From NCBI GenBank assembly GCA_913778905.1, contig CAJYYA010000012.1:98233-162232 (forward strand): DNA of 64,000 bases. Direction: 5' to 3'. Made by a program: the position numbers and the translations under genes. Of the stretch, positions 9,063 through 17,607 are shown piece by piece (the stretch's first letter is position 1; each line of letters opens with the position of its first letter). Origin of the DNA: an uncultured Naasia sp. (GTDB lineage Bacteria; Actinomycetota; Actinomycetes; Actinomycetales; Microbacteriaceae). The notes beneath the pieces are model-generated. The model saw only the letters and a list, made by a program, of their open reading frames with translations, made no database searches and was not told the DNA's origin.

Positions 9063-9126
9063 GGGCGCTCTCGGCACCGCTTGACCTGGGCGCTCTCGGT
9101 ACGTGGGTGCGCTCCTACTCGAGCCG

Positions 9127-9296
9127 TCTCGGTACGCGGCGCTTCGCGGCCGCTACTCGACGACCGGAGAGGCTCGGTATGCGGCGCTTCGCGGCCGCTA
9201 CTCGACGTCCGGAGGTCCGGAGGTCCGGAGGTCGAGTAGGCGCCGCGAAGCGCGCCGCACCGAGACCGGCCGAGTAGCCGGAGGCGTATCGAGGCC
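9127..9296. repeat. Cluster of palindromic intergenic repeats (family A)
   Basis: Two direct copies of about 40 bp (from 9128 and from 9173), with the core GCGGCGCTTCGCGGCCGCTACTCGAC, are followed by an inverted copy (about 9226-9267) and a diverged half copy ending GGCGTATCGAGGCC. Between them the 8-mer TCCGGAGG is repeated in tandem three times (about 9209-9232). The block separates a + strand gene from a - strand gene and would fold into large hairpins, so it may also terminate transcription. Confidence 0.75.
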
Positions 9297-9316
9297 CCGC
9301 CCCGACAGGCGGCACC

Positions 9317-9592
9317 TCAGAAGCGGAGCGAGTCGTCTTCCTCGTCGGCCTCGACGGGGTCGCTGTCGCGCGGGTCGAAGGTGTAGGTGACGTGCTGCTC
9401 TCCGCCGATCTCCTTCTCCTCGCCCTTGACGTACCAGTAGAGCGACTCGGCCCCACCGACGGCGGCGATCGAGCTGATCTCCTCATCGACCTGACCGTCG
9501 ACCAGAACGCGCGTCTCAGTGGTGCCGTCGAGAGGCCCACCGGAGAATTCGGCGAGGTACTTGGTGTTCTGCGGCTCGTTCGTGTCAGTCAT
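9317..9592 (-). CDS. Hypothetical acidic protein (about 91 aa)
   Basis: I start it at ATG 9592 (MTDTNEPQ); the tracked start at 9625 would lie close to the divergent gene at 9652. The protein is soluble and acidic, with an antiparallel-beta feel (KYLAEFSGGPLDGTTETRVLVDG, SLYWYVKGEE) and a very acidic tail. The GGPLDG segment occurs in many short uncharacterised actinobacterial proteins. No function can be assigned. Confidence 0.7.
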   Translation of the reverse strand: MTDTNEPQNTKYLAEFSGGPLDGTTETRVLVDGQVDEEISSIAAVGGAESLYWYVKGEEKEIGGEQHVTYTFDPRDSDPVEADEEDDSLRF

Positions 9593-9651
9593 GCGCCACA
9601 CGCTAGCGGGCCTTCGTCGACTCATCCTGGACGTCCCCTAGCCTGAGGCAC

Positions 9652-10902
9652 ATGCCGAAACGGGAACGCAACAGGGTCGTCGTCGGGGCGGTCGCGCTCC
9701 TCATCGTCGGCGCGGCGGTCTACGGGCCGGTCGCTCTGCTGGCCCCGCTCCCCACGGCCACGGCGGTTCCGCTCTCCCCCGTCGCGAGCGGCGATGGGGC
9801 GCCGGCACCCACGCTTCCGGTCGCCGGCTCCAGCGGCCTCTCCCTCGGAGTCGACGCGACCCCCGTGGCTGCCGGGAGCACGACCCCCGTGCCGATGGCC
9901 GCCGCCACCAAGCTGATCACCGCACTCGTGGTGCTCGACGCGAAACCCGTCGGCGCCGCGGACTCCGGCCCGACCATCAGCGCCACGAACGAGGACTTCC
10001 AATCCTTCGTGAACTATCAGGCCGCCGGAGTCCGCGCCGTGCGCGTCCTCGCCGGCGACTCCTGGAGCGAGCGCGAGGCCCTGCAGGCGATGGTGGTGGC
10101 GTCGAGCAACAACCACGCCGAGATGCTCGCCCGCTGGGCGTTCGGATCTATCGATGCCTACCTGGTCGCGGCGAAGTCATGGCTGGCCGCGCACGACCTG
10201 ACAGGCGTCACCGTCGCCGACACGACCGGTCTCGACCCGGCCAGCGTCGGAACCGGCTCGGATCTCGCCCGGCTCGCCGCCCTCGTACGTGCCGATCCGC
10301 TGCTCGCCGAGCTCACGAACGCGCCCCGTGACACGTCTCTGCACGGTGCCCCCGTGGAGAACACCATCGGCTATCGCGCGAGCTCCGGGGTCGTCACACT
10401 GTCGCGCAGCTACACGGACGAGGCGGGGGTCTGCGTCGTCTTCGCCTATCCCGTCGAGGTCGGCGGTACCGCCGTCACCGTCTACGGAGCGATGCTGGGC
10501 GAGCCCTCCTACGACCAGCTCGACGCCGACATGGACGCTCTGATCGCCGGTCTCCCCTCGTCGATCGTCGCGCAGGACGCGGTCGCTTCGGGATCCGCGT
10601 GGGGTCGCTACGACACCGCATGGGGCCAGAGCGCCGAGGCTGTCGCTCAGGATGCACTCTCCGTGGTGGATTGGGCGGGGTCGAGCGCCTCGGGTGCTCA
10701 GGTCGTGCTCGACCCGATCACGACGGGGCGCACCGGTCTCACGGTGGGGTCGTTGAGCGTCGTGTCCCGTGAAGGGCCGCGCACGCTTCCCCTCGTTCTG
10801 AACGGGACCATCTCCGACCCGGGCCCGTTGTGGCGACTGGTGAACCCCTCGGTCGTCGTCCCTGCGTTCATCGACATGGTCGCCGCTCGCACGTCGAAGT
10901 AG
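9652..10902 (+). CDS. D-alanyl-D-alanine carboxypeptidase-like protein, active-site motifs degenerate
   Basis: 416 aa with an N-terminal signal or anchor helix (VVVGAVALLIVGAAVYGPVALL), so exported. The fold resembles peptidase S11 (DacA/DacC type): PMAAATKLITALVVLD, VVASSNNHAEMLA and DTTGLDP align with family landmarks. In the first motif, which should be SxxK, the serine is Ala (AATK). The KTG motif region reads SRSYTDEAG. Only the SxN motif (SNN) is intact. It is therefore probably a catalytically dead cell-wall protein with a binding or scaffolding role. Frame and length look undamaged, so simple decay is less likely. Confidence 0.8.
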   Translation: MPKRERNRVVVGAVALLIVGAAVYGPVALLAPLPTATAVPLSPVASGDGAPAPTLPVAGSSGLSLGVDATPVAAGSTTPVPMAAATKLITALVVLDAKPVGAADSGPTISATNEDFQSFVNYQAAGVRAVRVLAGDSWSEREALQAMVVASSNNHAEMLARWAFGSIDAYLVAAKSWLAAHDLTGVTVADTTGLDPASVGTGSDLARLAALVRADPLLAELTNAPRDTSLHGAPVENTIGYRASSGVVTLSRSYTDEAGVCVVFAYPVEVGGTAVTVYGAMLGEPSYDQLDADMDALIAGLPSSIVAQDAVASGSAWGRYDTAWGQSAEAVAQDALSVVDWAGSSASGAQVVLDPITTGRTGLTVGSLSVVSREGPRTLPLVLNGTISDPGPLWRLVNPSVVVPAFIDMVAARTSK

Positions 10903-10914
10903 TCGAGCCGCCTC

Positions 10915-11442
10915 TCAGAGCGCGACGGTGGACCCGTCGATCACGACATCGGCGAGTTCCCTCGGCCGCTCACGTTCGGAGAACGCCTCCTCCTGGCGCG
11001 CCCAGCGCTCCCAGAACGGGGCATACGTCTCGCCGTCCCTGGTCAACGCGCGGTTTTTGCGCGACGCGTCGTCGAGTTCGAGCCATACACCGTAGGTCGC
11101 GAGGCGACGGGCCGCGCGACTCAACGCACCGCATCCTTCGATGACGAGGGGGCGTGCCGGGTCGACGACGTGACGGGTGGTCCTCTCCCCCGTGTCCCAG
11201 CTCCACCGGTGCCACTGCGAGAGAGGGATGATTTCGGTGTGGACGGCCTCCGACCCCGCTTCGAGCCCGTCCCAACCGGGGTAGACGTCATCGAGTCGAA
11301 CCAGCTCGGCACGCAGCGCCTCGGCCAACGCGGTCGCGAACGTGCTCTTCCCCGCACCGCTTCGGCCGTCGATCAGAACGATCGGGCGTTCTCCCCGAGC
11401 CGATGCCATGACCTCCGCTGCGACCCAGGTGACCGTCGACAC
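10915..11442 (-). CDS. Small P-loop kinase (uridine-kinase-like), last gene of the ECF operon
   Basis: About 175 aa. I chose GTG 11442 (GAAGG seven bases upstream); GTG 11466 overlapping the previous gene and ATG 11406 are alternatives. IVLIDGRSGAGKST is a Walker A P-loop. LVRLDDVYPGWDGL matches the substrate region of uridine/pantothenate-type kinases, and PLVIEGCGAL is the Walker B strand. It sits 13 bp behind the ECF T-component, so it is probably in the TPP-riboswitch operon. Phosphorylation of an imported pyrimidine or thiamine precursor is an attractive but unproved role. Confidence 0.75.
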   Translation of the reverse strand: MSTVTWVAAEVMASARGERPIVLIDGRSGAGKSTFATALAEALRAELVRLDDVYPGWDGLEAGSEAVHTEIIPLSQWHRWSWDTGERTTRHVVDPARPLVIEGCGALSRAARRLATYGVWLELDDASRKNRALTRDGETYAPFWERWARQEEAFSERERPRELADVVIDGSTVAL

Positions 11443-11455
11443 GGGCAGGCCTTCG

Positions 11456-12253
11456 TCAGCGCGCACCGATGAAGTTCCAGCTTCCCGCGGCGACGGCGGC
11501 GACGGTGGCGATGACGGCGATGGCCGCTCCGAGGAGCACGAGCAACCATTCGTCCCGTCCGAAGCGGGCGGGACGCGCCCAGGTGCGGGGTCCGGATCCG
11601 CCGAAGCCGCGCGCCTCCATCGCCAGAGACAGGGTTCCCGCGCGCCGGATGGCCAGCACCAGCAGTGCGAAAGCGACCCCTCCCAGGAACCGCACGCGGC
11701 CCAGCAGCCCACCCGCGTCGGCCACGCCGCGCGCGCGCCTGGCCATCAGCAGGCTCTGCCAGTCCTCGGCGAGCAGACCGAGCAGTCGGAGGCCAGCGAG
11801 AGCGCCGAGCACGAAACGGGCGGGCAGACGCCACGTCTGCGCGAGCCCGTCGGCCAGATCCGTCGAATCGACGGTCGCGACGAGGAGGACCGCCGGCAAC
11901 CCGATCGCGAGCACGCGCAACGCCGCGGACAGCGCGAGCTGCAGCGATCCGTCGCTGACGGTCGCCAGCAGGAAGGTGCCGTAGACCCGGCCCGACACCG
12001 GGCCGTACAGGGCGATCGTGACGGCCGTGAGCGGTGCCGCCACGATCAGCACGGACGTGCGGAGGAGCAGCGAACGCCACGGCACACCCGCGAAGGGCAC
12101 CAGAAGCAGTTCGAGGACGAGGGCGGTGCCCGCCGAAACCGGATCGATGGTGACGAGCAGCGCGAGGCCGATGAGTGCGGACGCGGCGATCTTCGCGACC
12201 GGATTGATGAGATGGATGCGGCGGTCGCCGCGGACGGTCTCCAGGAAACTCAT
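11456..12253 (-). CDS. ykoC: ECF transporter T component (YkoC-like)
   Basis: 265 aa with about six membrane helices. The two cytoplasmic coupling motifs of EcfT proteins are visible: MARRARGV and LAMEARGFGG. It passes energy from the ATPases to the S component. It overlaps the ATPase gene by 4 bp. Order S-A-A-T behind a thiamine riboswitch is the YkoEDC arrangement for thiamine-precursor uptake. Symbol given by context and similarity. Confidence 0.85.
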   Translation of the reverse strand: MSFLETVRGDRRIHLINPVAKIAASALIGLALLVTIDPVSAGTALVLELLLVPFAGVPWRSLLLRTSVLIVAAPLTAVTIALYGPVSGRVYGTFLLATVSDGSLQLALSAALRVLAIGLPAVLLVATVDSTDLADGLAQTWRLPARFVLGALAGLRLLGLLAEDWQSLLMARRARGVADAGGLLGRVRFLGGVAFALLVLAIRRAGTLSLAMEARGFGGSGPRTWARPARFGRDEWLLVLLGAAIAVIATVAAVAAGSWNFIGAR

Positions 12254-13713
12254 CTCTCTCCCCCCGCGTGAGACGACGGGGTGGTGAGCCGGAGCTCGAC
12301 GTCGCAGAGCGCATCGACGACCTCCCGGTCGTGCGTCACCGCCACGATGCTGCGGCCGGCTGTCAGTTGCTCTCGGAGCAGTCGGACGAGCTCGCCCCAG
12401 GTGCGGGCGTCCTGCCCGAATGTGGGCTCGTCGAGGACGATGAGGCTCGGAGACGCGGTCAAGACGGTCGCGACGGACAGTCTCCGCTTCTCTCCTCCGG
12501 AGAGAGAGAACGGATGCGCCCGCAGAAGGTGAGTGAGACCGAGTCGTTCGGCGAATCCCTCGGCGATACGCGCCGCTGCGGTCGTGTCGGCGCCGAGCGC
12601 ACGGGGTCCGAGCTCGAGCTCCTGCCGGACGGACGGCGCGAGGAACTGGTGCTCCGGCGACTGGAACACCGTGCCGATGCGGTCGAGCAGCTGACGTGAA
12701 CGCCAGGCGTGGGGTGAGGGCCCGGCGCCCCGACGCAGGGATTTCCCCGCCACGAGCTCGCCCGCGGCGGGGGGAAGCAATCCCGCGATCGTGAGCGCCG
12801 TGGTGGACTTGCCCGCACCGTTCGGACCCGTGATCGCCATGGCGGACCCGGCGCTCAGCGTGAACCCGAGTCCCGTCGCGGCGAACGGCTTACGGCGTCG
12901 GCCGACGCTCAACGAGCGCGCGGTCATGAGCGGATCGGCCTCGACTCGAGGGGGCGCCGGCATGGTCACGGGAGGGGGCGGGGCCGTCAAGTCCAGCGGC
13001 GGGAGCCAGACACCTGCGGCGGCGAGCCGCTCGCGTTCCGCGCCGAGGACGGTGTCCGGCCGTCCGTCGGCGAGGACTCCGTCGCTTCCGAGCACCACGA
13101 TGCGGTCGACCGCGTGCCACCACGTGGAGACGCGGTGCTCGATGACGACGAGAGTCCGGCCGTCGAGCGATCCGAGAACGGCGTCTCGGAGCTGCACGAC
13201 GCCGTCGGGGTCCAGATTGGCGGTGGGTTCGTCGAGCAGAAGCAGTCCCGGCTGCATGGCGAGGACGCCCGCGAGCGCGAGGCGCTGCTTCTGACCGCCT
13301 GAGAGCGCGGACGTGGAGTGGTCGAGCGGGATGCCACCGAGTCCGACGCGGTCGAGAGCGGCGGGCACGGCCGTCCGTATCTCGCTCGGATCGACGGCGA
13401 GGTTCTCGAGGCCGAAGGCGACGTCGTCCCCCACCCGGGCGAGGACGGCCTGGTTCTCGGGATCTTGCAGGACGAGGCCGATGCGCGCGCGCATGGTGTC
13501 GGACGGGCGTCCGTCGACGAGGATCTCTCCCCTCGACTCCCCCTCCTCACCGCCGCCGAGCAGCCCCGCGATGCCGTGAAGGAGAGTCGACTTCCCCGCC
13601 CCCGACGCGCCAAGGAGGAGGACCCGTTCGCCGGGCTCGATGGCGAGGTCGATCCTTTCCACCGCCCAGGCACGGCGGGAGGCGTGCCGCCACCCCCACC
13701 CGCGGACATCCAC
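12250..13713 (-). CDS. ykoD: ECF transporter dual ATPase (YkoD-like)
   Basis: 487 aa with two ABC ATPase domains in one chain. Domain 1 (about 1-230) has GASGAGKST, LSGGQKQR and LLLLDEPTANLD. Domain 2 (about 255-485) has GPNGAGKST, LSGGEKRR and LIVLDEPTFGQD. Both are complete. The start is GTG 13713; no ATG or TTG lies further upstream in frame before the stop of the S-component gene. A fused EcfA/EcfA' is typical of YkoD. Confidence 0.88.
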   Translation of the reverse strand: MDVRGWGWRHASRRAWAVERIDLAIEPGERVLLLGASGAGKSTLLHGIAGLLGGGEEGESRGEILVDGRPSDTMRARIGLVLQDPENQAVLARVGDDVAFGLENLAVDPSEIRTAVPAALDRVGLGGIPLDHSTSALSGGQKQRLALAGVLAMQPGLLLLDEPTANLDPDGVVQLRDAVLGSLDGRTLVVIEHRVSTWWHAVDRIVVLGSDGVLADGRPDTVLGAERERLAAAGVWLPPLDLTAPPPPVTMPAPPRVEADPLMTARSLSVGRRRKPFAATGLGFTLSAGSAMAITGPNGAGKSTTALTIAGLLPPAAGELVAGKSLRRGAGPSPHAWRSRQLLDRIGTVFQSPEHQFLAPSVRQELELGPRALGADTTAAARIAEGFAERLGLTHLLRAHPFSLSGGEKRRLSVATVLTASPSLIVLDEPTFGQDARTWGELVRLLREQLTAGRSIVAVTHDREVVDALCDVELRLTTPSSHAGGER

Positions 13714-13739
13714 GCGGGCGGGGGTGGGACGCGCGATGC

Positions 13740-14390
13740 TCAGACCAGCTCGCTGTGCTGACGACCGGCCGCGAAGCGCGACAGGGCGCCCGTCTTGGCG
13801 AGCGCTCGGACGAGCAGCCAGGCGATGACGCCGGCTGCCGCGCCGGTGACGATCGAGCTAACCGTGTAGATGACCGCGAACTCGGCGGTGAGAGCGGTGG
13901 CGTACCAGACGACCAGGTCGTTGACGGCCATCGCGACACCGGCGCCGATGCCCGCGAGCACAGCGACGGTCACGTTGAAGCGGCGGTAGAGGAAGAGGGC
14001 GATGACGATCTCGGCTCCGAGGCCCTGCACGAGGCCTGCCTCGATGGTCCACCATCCCCACTCGTTGGGGACGATGAGGACCGAGACGATGGCTGCGATG
14101 GTCTCGGTGTAGAGCGCGGCCCCCGGCTTGCGGATCACCAGCGCACCGAGGACGGCGGGGATGAGCCAGACGCCGGCCATGAGGGCGGACAGTCCGGGCG
14201 CGAGAGCGCCGACCGCATCGCGGAGCGGGGTGCCGGCGGTGTTCCAGAGGATGAAGACGAGTCCGAGGGCGACGCCCAGGACGCTGGCGGTGACGATATC
14301 GACGACGCGCCAACGGAAGGGCGAGGCGGCCGCGACGGCCCCTCCCTCTGCTGACGGTCGGGCGGTTGCAGTCTTGTCGGTTGCGGTCAC
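13740..14390 (-). CDS. ykoE: ECF transporter S component (YkoE-like, thiamine/HMP)
   Basis: 216 aa from GTG 14390, preceded by GAAAGGGG; the tracked start at 14465 lies inside the riboswitch and is not used. After a hydrophilic leader there are about six helices: VVDIVTASVLGVALGLVFILWN is a conserved YkoE first helix, and PNEWGWWTIEAGLVQGLGAEI is typical of this thiamine/hydroxymethylpyrimidine S-component family. It binds the vitamin precursor and determines specificity. First gene of the operon, directly controlled by the TPP riboswitch. Confidence 0.85.
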   Translation of the reverse strand: MTATDKTATARPSAEGGAVAAASPFRWRVVDIVTASVLGVALGLVFILWNTAGTPLRDAVGALAPGLSALMAGVWLIPAVLGALVIRKPGAALYTETIAAIVSVLIVPNEWGWWTIEAGLVQGLGAEIVIALFLYRRFNVTVAVLAGIGAGVAMAVNDLVVWYATALTAEFAVIYTVSSIVTGAAAGVIAWLLVRALAKTGALSRFAAGRQHSELV

Positions 14391-14440
14391 GAAGATCGTG
14401 CCCCTTTCGAAGAGATCGATTGGTAGGGCACGGGATTGAT

Positions 14441-14540
14441 GAAAGTTGCCTCCCTGCGCTGGCATGATCCAGATCAGGTTCGACGGTCGAAGCTTGGAGA
14501 AGCTTCCTCTCAGCCCGGCATACCGGACTCCCGTGTTCGC
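14441..14540 (-). promoter_or_regulatory. TPP riboswitch (THI element)
   Basis: On the minus strand the leader carries the two conserved THI-box parts: CCGGGCTGAGAGGAAGC (pyrimidine-sensor arm) and GAACCTGATCTGGATCATGCCAGCGCAGGGA (pyrophosphate-sensor arm), opened by GGGAGTCCGG. It lies about 50 bases before the YkoE start and should repress the operon when thiamine pyrophosphate is high. The mechanism (termination or RBS masking) is not clear by eye. Confidence 0.95.
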
Positions 14541-14559
14541 GTCCGAGACTACACGGCCG

Positions 14560-15360
14560 TCAATGCCGGGTCTGCTCCGATCCGGAGAGGCGCTGGGCGA
14601 GATAGATGGGCACCACCGAGACGACGACGAGGACGACCGCGATGACGGCCACGATCGGGGCCTGGTTGGGGCGGAACATGTTGTCGAGGATGAAGATGGG
14701 CAGGGTCGTCACGCCCGATCCCGCCGTGAAGGTCGTGACGATGATCTCGTCGAAGCTCAACGCGAATGCGAGCAGTCCGCCGGCGAGGAGCGCCGAGCGC
14801 AGCTGCGGGAACGTGACGAGGCGGAAGGTGGTCCAGACTCCCGCCCCGAGATCCGCCGACGCCTCCTCGAGCGATGTCCCCATGCGACGCAGGCGGGCGA
14901 TCACGTTGTTGAAGACCGTCACGATGCAGAAGGTGGCGTGGGCGATGATGACGGTCCAGATCGACAGCGGGACGCCGGCGATGGTGCGGAAGAAGTTGTT
15001 GAGCGCGATACCGGTGATGATGCCCGGCAGTGCGATGGGCAGGATCACGAGCAACGACACCGTCTCGCGACCGAAGAACGAGAAGCGTTGCAGCGCGAAC
15101 GAGATGAGAGTGCCGAGCAGCAGAGCGACCACCGTCGAGGCGCAGGCGACGAGCACACTCGTGGCGACGGCCTGACGCGCGCCCTCGCTCTCGAACGCCT
15201 TGACCCACCACTCGAGGGTGAACCCGGGAGGCGGCCAGGTCAGCGACGTCGACGTCGAGAAGGAGTTGACCAGTACGACGAGGAGCGGCAGATAGACCAC
15301 CAGCAGGATCGCCCCGGTGACGACCGCGAGAGTCGTGCGCGAAAGAGTCGAGAGGCGCAT
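14560..15360 (-). CDS. Polyamine-type ABC transporter permease (PotC-like)
   Basis: 266 aa. ATG 15360 has AGGAG at good spacing and sits 8 bp after the stop of the preceding permease; the tracked 513-aa form is a frame artefact. Six membrane helices. The loop MGTSLEEASADLGAGVWTTFRLVTFPQL is the EAA motif that contacts the ATPase. Last gene of a potABCD-like operon read leftward. Confidence 0.9.
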   Translation of the reverse strand: MRLSTLSRTTLAVVTGAILLVVYLPLLVVLVNSFSTSTSLTWPPPGFTLEWWVKAFESEGARQAVATSVLVACASTVVALLLGTLISFALQRFSFFGRETVSLLVILPIALPGIITGIALNNFFRTIAGVPLSIWTVIIAHATFCIVTVFNNVIARLRRMGTSLEEASADLGAGVWTTFRLVTFPQLRSALLAGGLLAFALSFDEIIVTTFTAGSGVTTLPIFILDNMFRPNQAPIVAVIAVVLVVVSVVPIYLAQRLSGSEQTRH

Positions 15361-15368
15361 GTCGGCTC

Positions 15369-16292
15369 CTAGAGGTTGTCGAGGGCACCCGTGCGCCGCA
15401 CGAGGGCCAGATAGCCGAAGATGATGACGATCGGGATGAGGGCGATCGCGGCCGCGAGCGGCAGGTTGTTGGCGGCGCCGACGTTCGTGTAGACGAGGTT
15501 GCCGAGCATCTGGTTGGCCCCGCCCACGATGTTGACCGTGATGTAGTCGCCGAGCGACAGCGAGAAGCTGAAGATCGTGCCCGCCACGATCGAGGGGAAG
15601 ATGAGCGGAAGCACCACCGAGCGGAACGTACGGCCCGGTTTGCCACCCAGGTCGGACGACGCCTCGAGGAGCGAATCGGGCACGCGTTCGAGACCCGCGT
15701 AGATCGGCAGGATGACATAGGGCAGCCACAGATAGGACAGCGTCACCACGGTGGCCGCGAGGCCGTAACCGGGGGTGTGCCCACCGAACGGCGACACGAG
15801 CCACTCGAGGATCCCCTCCTGCGACAGGACGGAACGCCACGCGTAGGCCTTCACCAGGTAGCTCGCCCAGAGTGGCATCAATACGGCGATGAGCAGGATG
15901 CGCTGCATCCGTGGAGTCGCCACCTTCGCCATGTAGAAGGCGATGGGGAGCGCGAGCGCGACGTCGATGACCGTGACCGCGAGCGCGATCCCGAGGGTGC
16001 GGAGGGTGACGGTCTGATAGAGCGACCCCGTGACGACCTGGACGATGTTGTCGAAGGTCCACTCGGTGCGGACCTGTCCCGTGAAGCTGTCGACGCTCCA
16101 CAGGGCCGTGACGAGCAGCAGGGCCAGGGCCACGATGTAGACGACGCCCAGCCAGAAGAGCGGAGCGGTGAGCAGCAGCCCGAGACGAACACGGGGGTGA
16201 GTCGCCAGGAAAGCGGATGAGCGGCGTGCGGCCGTGCGTCGCGGCGCCGGAACCGGCCGGGTGACGCCGGGCGGGGTCGTCGTCGTGGTCAT
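15369..16292 (-). CDS. Polyamine-type ABC transporter permease (PotB-like)
   Basis: 307 aa from ATG 16292, with AGAAGGA upstream; the tracked upstream extension overlaps the binding-protein gene and was dropped. After a Thr/Pro/Arg-rich leader there are six helices. The EAA loop reads PDSLLEASSDLGGKPGRTFRSVVLPL. It pairs with the PotC-like permease to form the channel. Confidence 0.9.
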   Translation of the reverse strand: MTTTTTPPGVTRPVPAPRRTAARRSSAFLATHPRVRLGLLLTAPLFWLGVVYIVALALLLVTALWSVDSFTGQVRTEWTFDNIVQVVTGSLYQTVTLRTLGIALAVTVIDVALALPIAFYMAKVATPRMQRILLIAVLMPLWASYLVKAYAWRSVLSQEGILEWLVSPFGGHTPGYGLAATVVTLSYLWLPYVILPIYAGLERVPDSLLEASSDLGGKPGRTFRSVVLPLIFPSIVAGTIFSFSLSLGDYITVNIVGGANQMLGNLVYTNVGAANNLPLAAAIALIPIVIIFGYLALVRRTGALDNL

Positions 16293-16368
16293 GGTGTCCT
16301 TCTGCGGATCGGGAAGCGAAAGCGGAGGGGCGCGGGGCCCGGACTCAAACGCCCGGGCCCCGCTCACG

Positions 16369-17550
16369 TCAGCCCTTGATCTCCTGCCAGGCAGCGGTCC
16401 ACTTCGAGTAGTCGACGCACTGCACGTCCGTGCGACCGTCGACGCAGTCGGCGATGGGGGTCGTCCAGTACCAGATCTTCGACGCGTAGTCGGCGTCACC
16501 GGCGTGGTACGCCTCGCAGTCGTCGCGGAAGTCGCACGCCTTCTGGCTGGACGGGGCCTCTCCGAAGTAGGCGGTCGCCTGCGCGTTGGTCTCGGGGCTC
16601 GCGATCCAGTCGAGCCATGCGTAGGCGCAGTTGGGGCTCTTCGCCTTGGACGAGATCATCCAGGTGTCGGACCACCCCGTGACGCCCTCCTTCGGCAGGG
16701 TGACCGCCGTGGGCGCCCCCTCGCCCGCGAGCGAGTTCTGGATCACCTGCCAGGTCGTCCCGACAACCGAGTCGCCGGAGGTGAACGACTGGATCTCCTT
16801 CAGGTAGTCCGACCAGTACTCGCCGACATTCGCGCGCTGCGCCTTCAGCAGATCGACCGCGGCCTGGAACTGCGTCTCGTCGAGCGCGTAGGGGTTGGTG
16901 ATGCCGAGGTCGGGCTGGTGGGTCATGAGATAGACAGCGGCATCGGCGATGTAGATGGGCGAGTCGTACGCCGTCACCTTCCCTGCGTTCTCGCCGGCCT
17001 TGTCGAAGACGACGTCCCAGGATGTGGGCGCCTGCGGGAACTTCTCGGTGTTGTACATGAGGAGGTTCGCGCCGTAGCCGTGCGGAACGCCGTACGACTT
17101 GCCGTCGACCGAGTTCCACTCTTTGTCCTTGAGGAAGTCGTAGACGCCGGCGTAGTTCGGGATGAGATCGGTGTTGACGGGTGCGACGTCGCCCGACGCG
17201 ATGAGGCGCAGGGTCGCGTCTCCCGACGCCGCCATGACGTCGTACTCCCCCGTCTTCATGAGGTTGACGGCCTCGTCGGAGGTGCCGTAGGTCTTGGCGT
17301 CGACCGTGCAGCCGGTCTTCTCTTCGAAGCCCGATACCCAGTCGACCGTCGGGTCGTTGCTGCCGTCCTCGACGTAGCCGGGCCAGGCGAGGATCGAAAC
17401 GGTCTTCTCCATCTCGCCGAGCTGGGTGGCCTCTTGTGCTGCCCCTCCCCCCGATGCGCCGGCGGTGCCGCAGGCGGAGAGCAGGAGGACGGATCCGACC
17501 GCGACGGACGCGATCATCGCGGCGCGGGCGCCACGGGTGAGGGTGATCAT
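16369..17550 (-). CDS. ABC transporter substrate-binding lipoprotein (PotD-like)
   Basis: 393 aa. N-terminal signal with lipobox LSAC (Cys at about 27), so lipid-anchored outside the membrane. The mature part is a periplasmic-binding-protein fold of the spermidine/putrescine group (SILAWPGYVEDG, YGVPHGYGANLLMYN). Four Cys residues cluster near the C-terminus (KACDFRDDC, ADCVDGRTDVQC) and may form disulfides, unusual for PotD. The ligand may be a polyamine or another small amine. Confidence 0.88.
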   Translation of the reverse strand: MITLTRGARAAMIASVAVGSVLLLSACGTAGASGGGAAQEATQLGEMEKTVSILAWPGYVEDGSNDPTVDWVSGFEEKTGCTVDAKTYGTSDEAVNLMKTGEYDVMAASGDATLRLIASGDVAPVNTDLIPNYAGVYDFLKDKEWNSVDGKSYGVPHGYGANLLMYNTEKFPQAPTSWDVVFDKAGENAGKVTAYDSPIYIADAAVYLMTHQPDLGITNPYALDETQFQAAVDLLKAQRANVGEYWSDYLKEIQSFTSGDSVVGTTWQVIQNSLAGEGAPTAVTLPKEGVTGWSDTWMISSKAKSPNCAYAWLDWIASPETNAQATAYFGEAPSSQKACDFRDDCEAYHAGDADYASKIWYWTTPIADCVDGRTDVQCVDYSKWTAAWQEIKG

Positions 17551-17607
17551 GATGTTCCTCTCGATGTGCTGTGTGATCGATCTGGTGGGGAAGGAAACGG
17601 ATGAGGG

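Noticed and set aside
14560-16101. 513-aa ORF joining two permease genes
   Set aside because: The first half is the wrong frame of the PotB-like gene; the real start is ATG 15360 with AGGAG.
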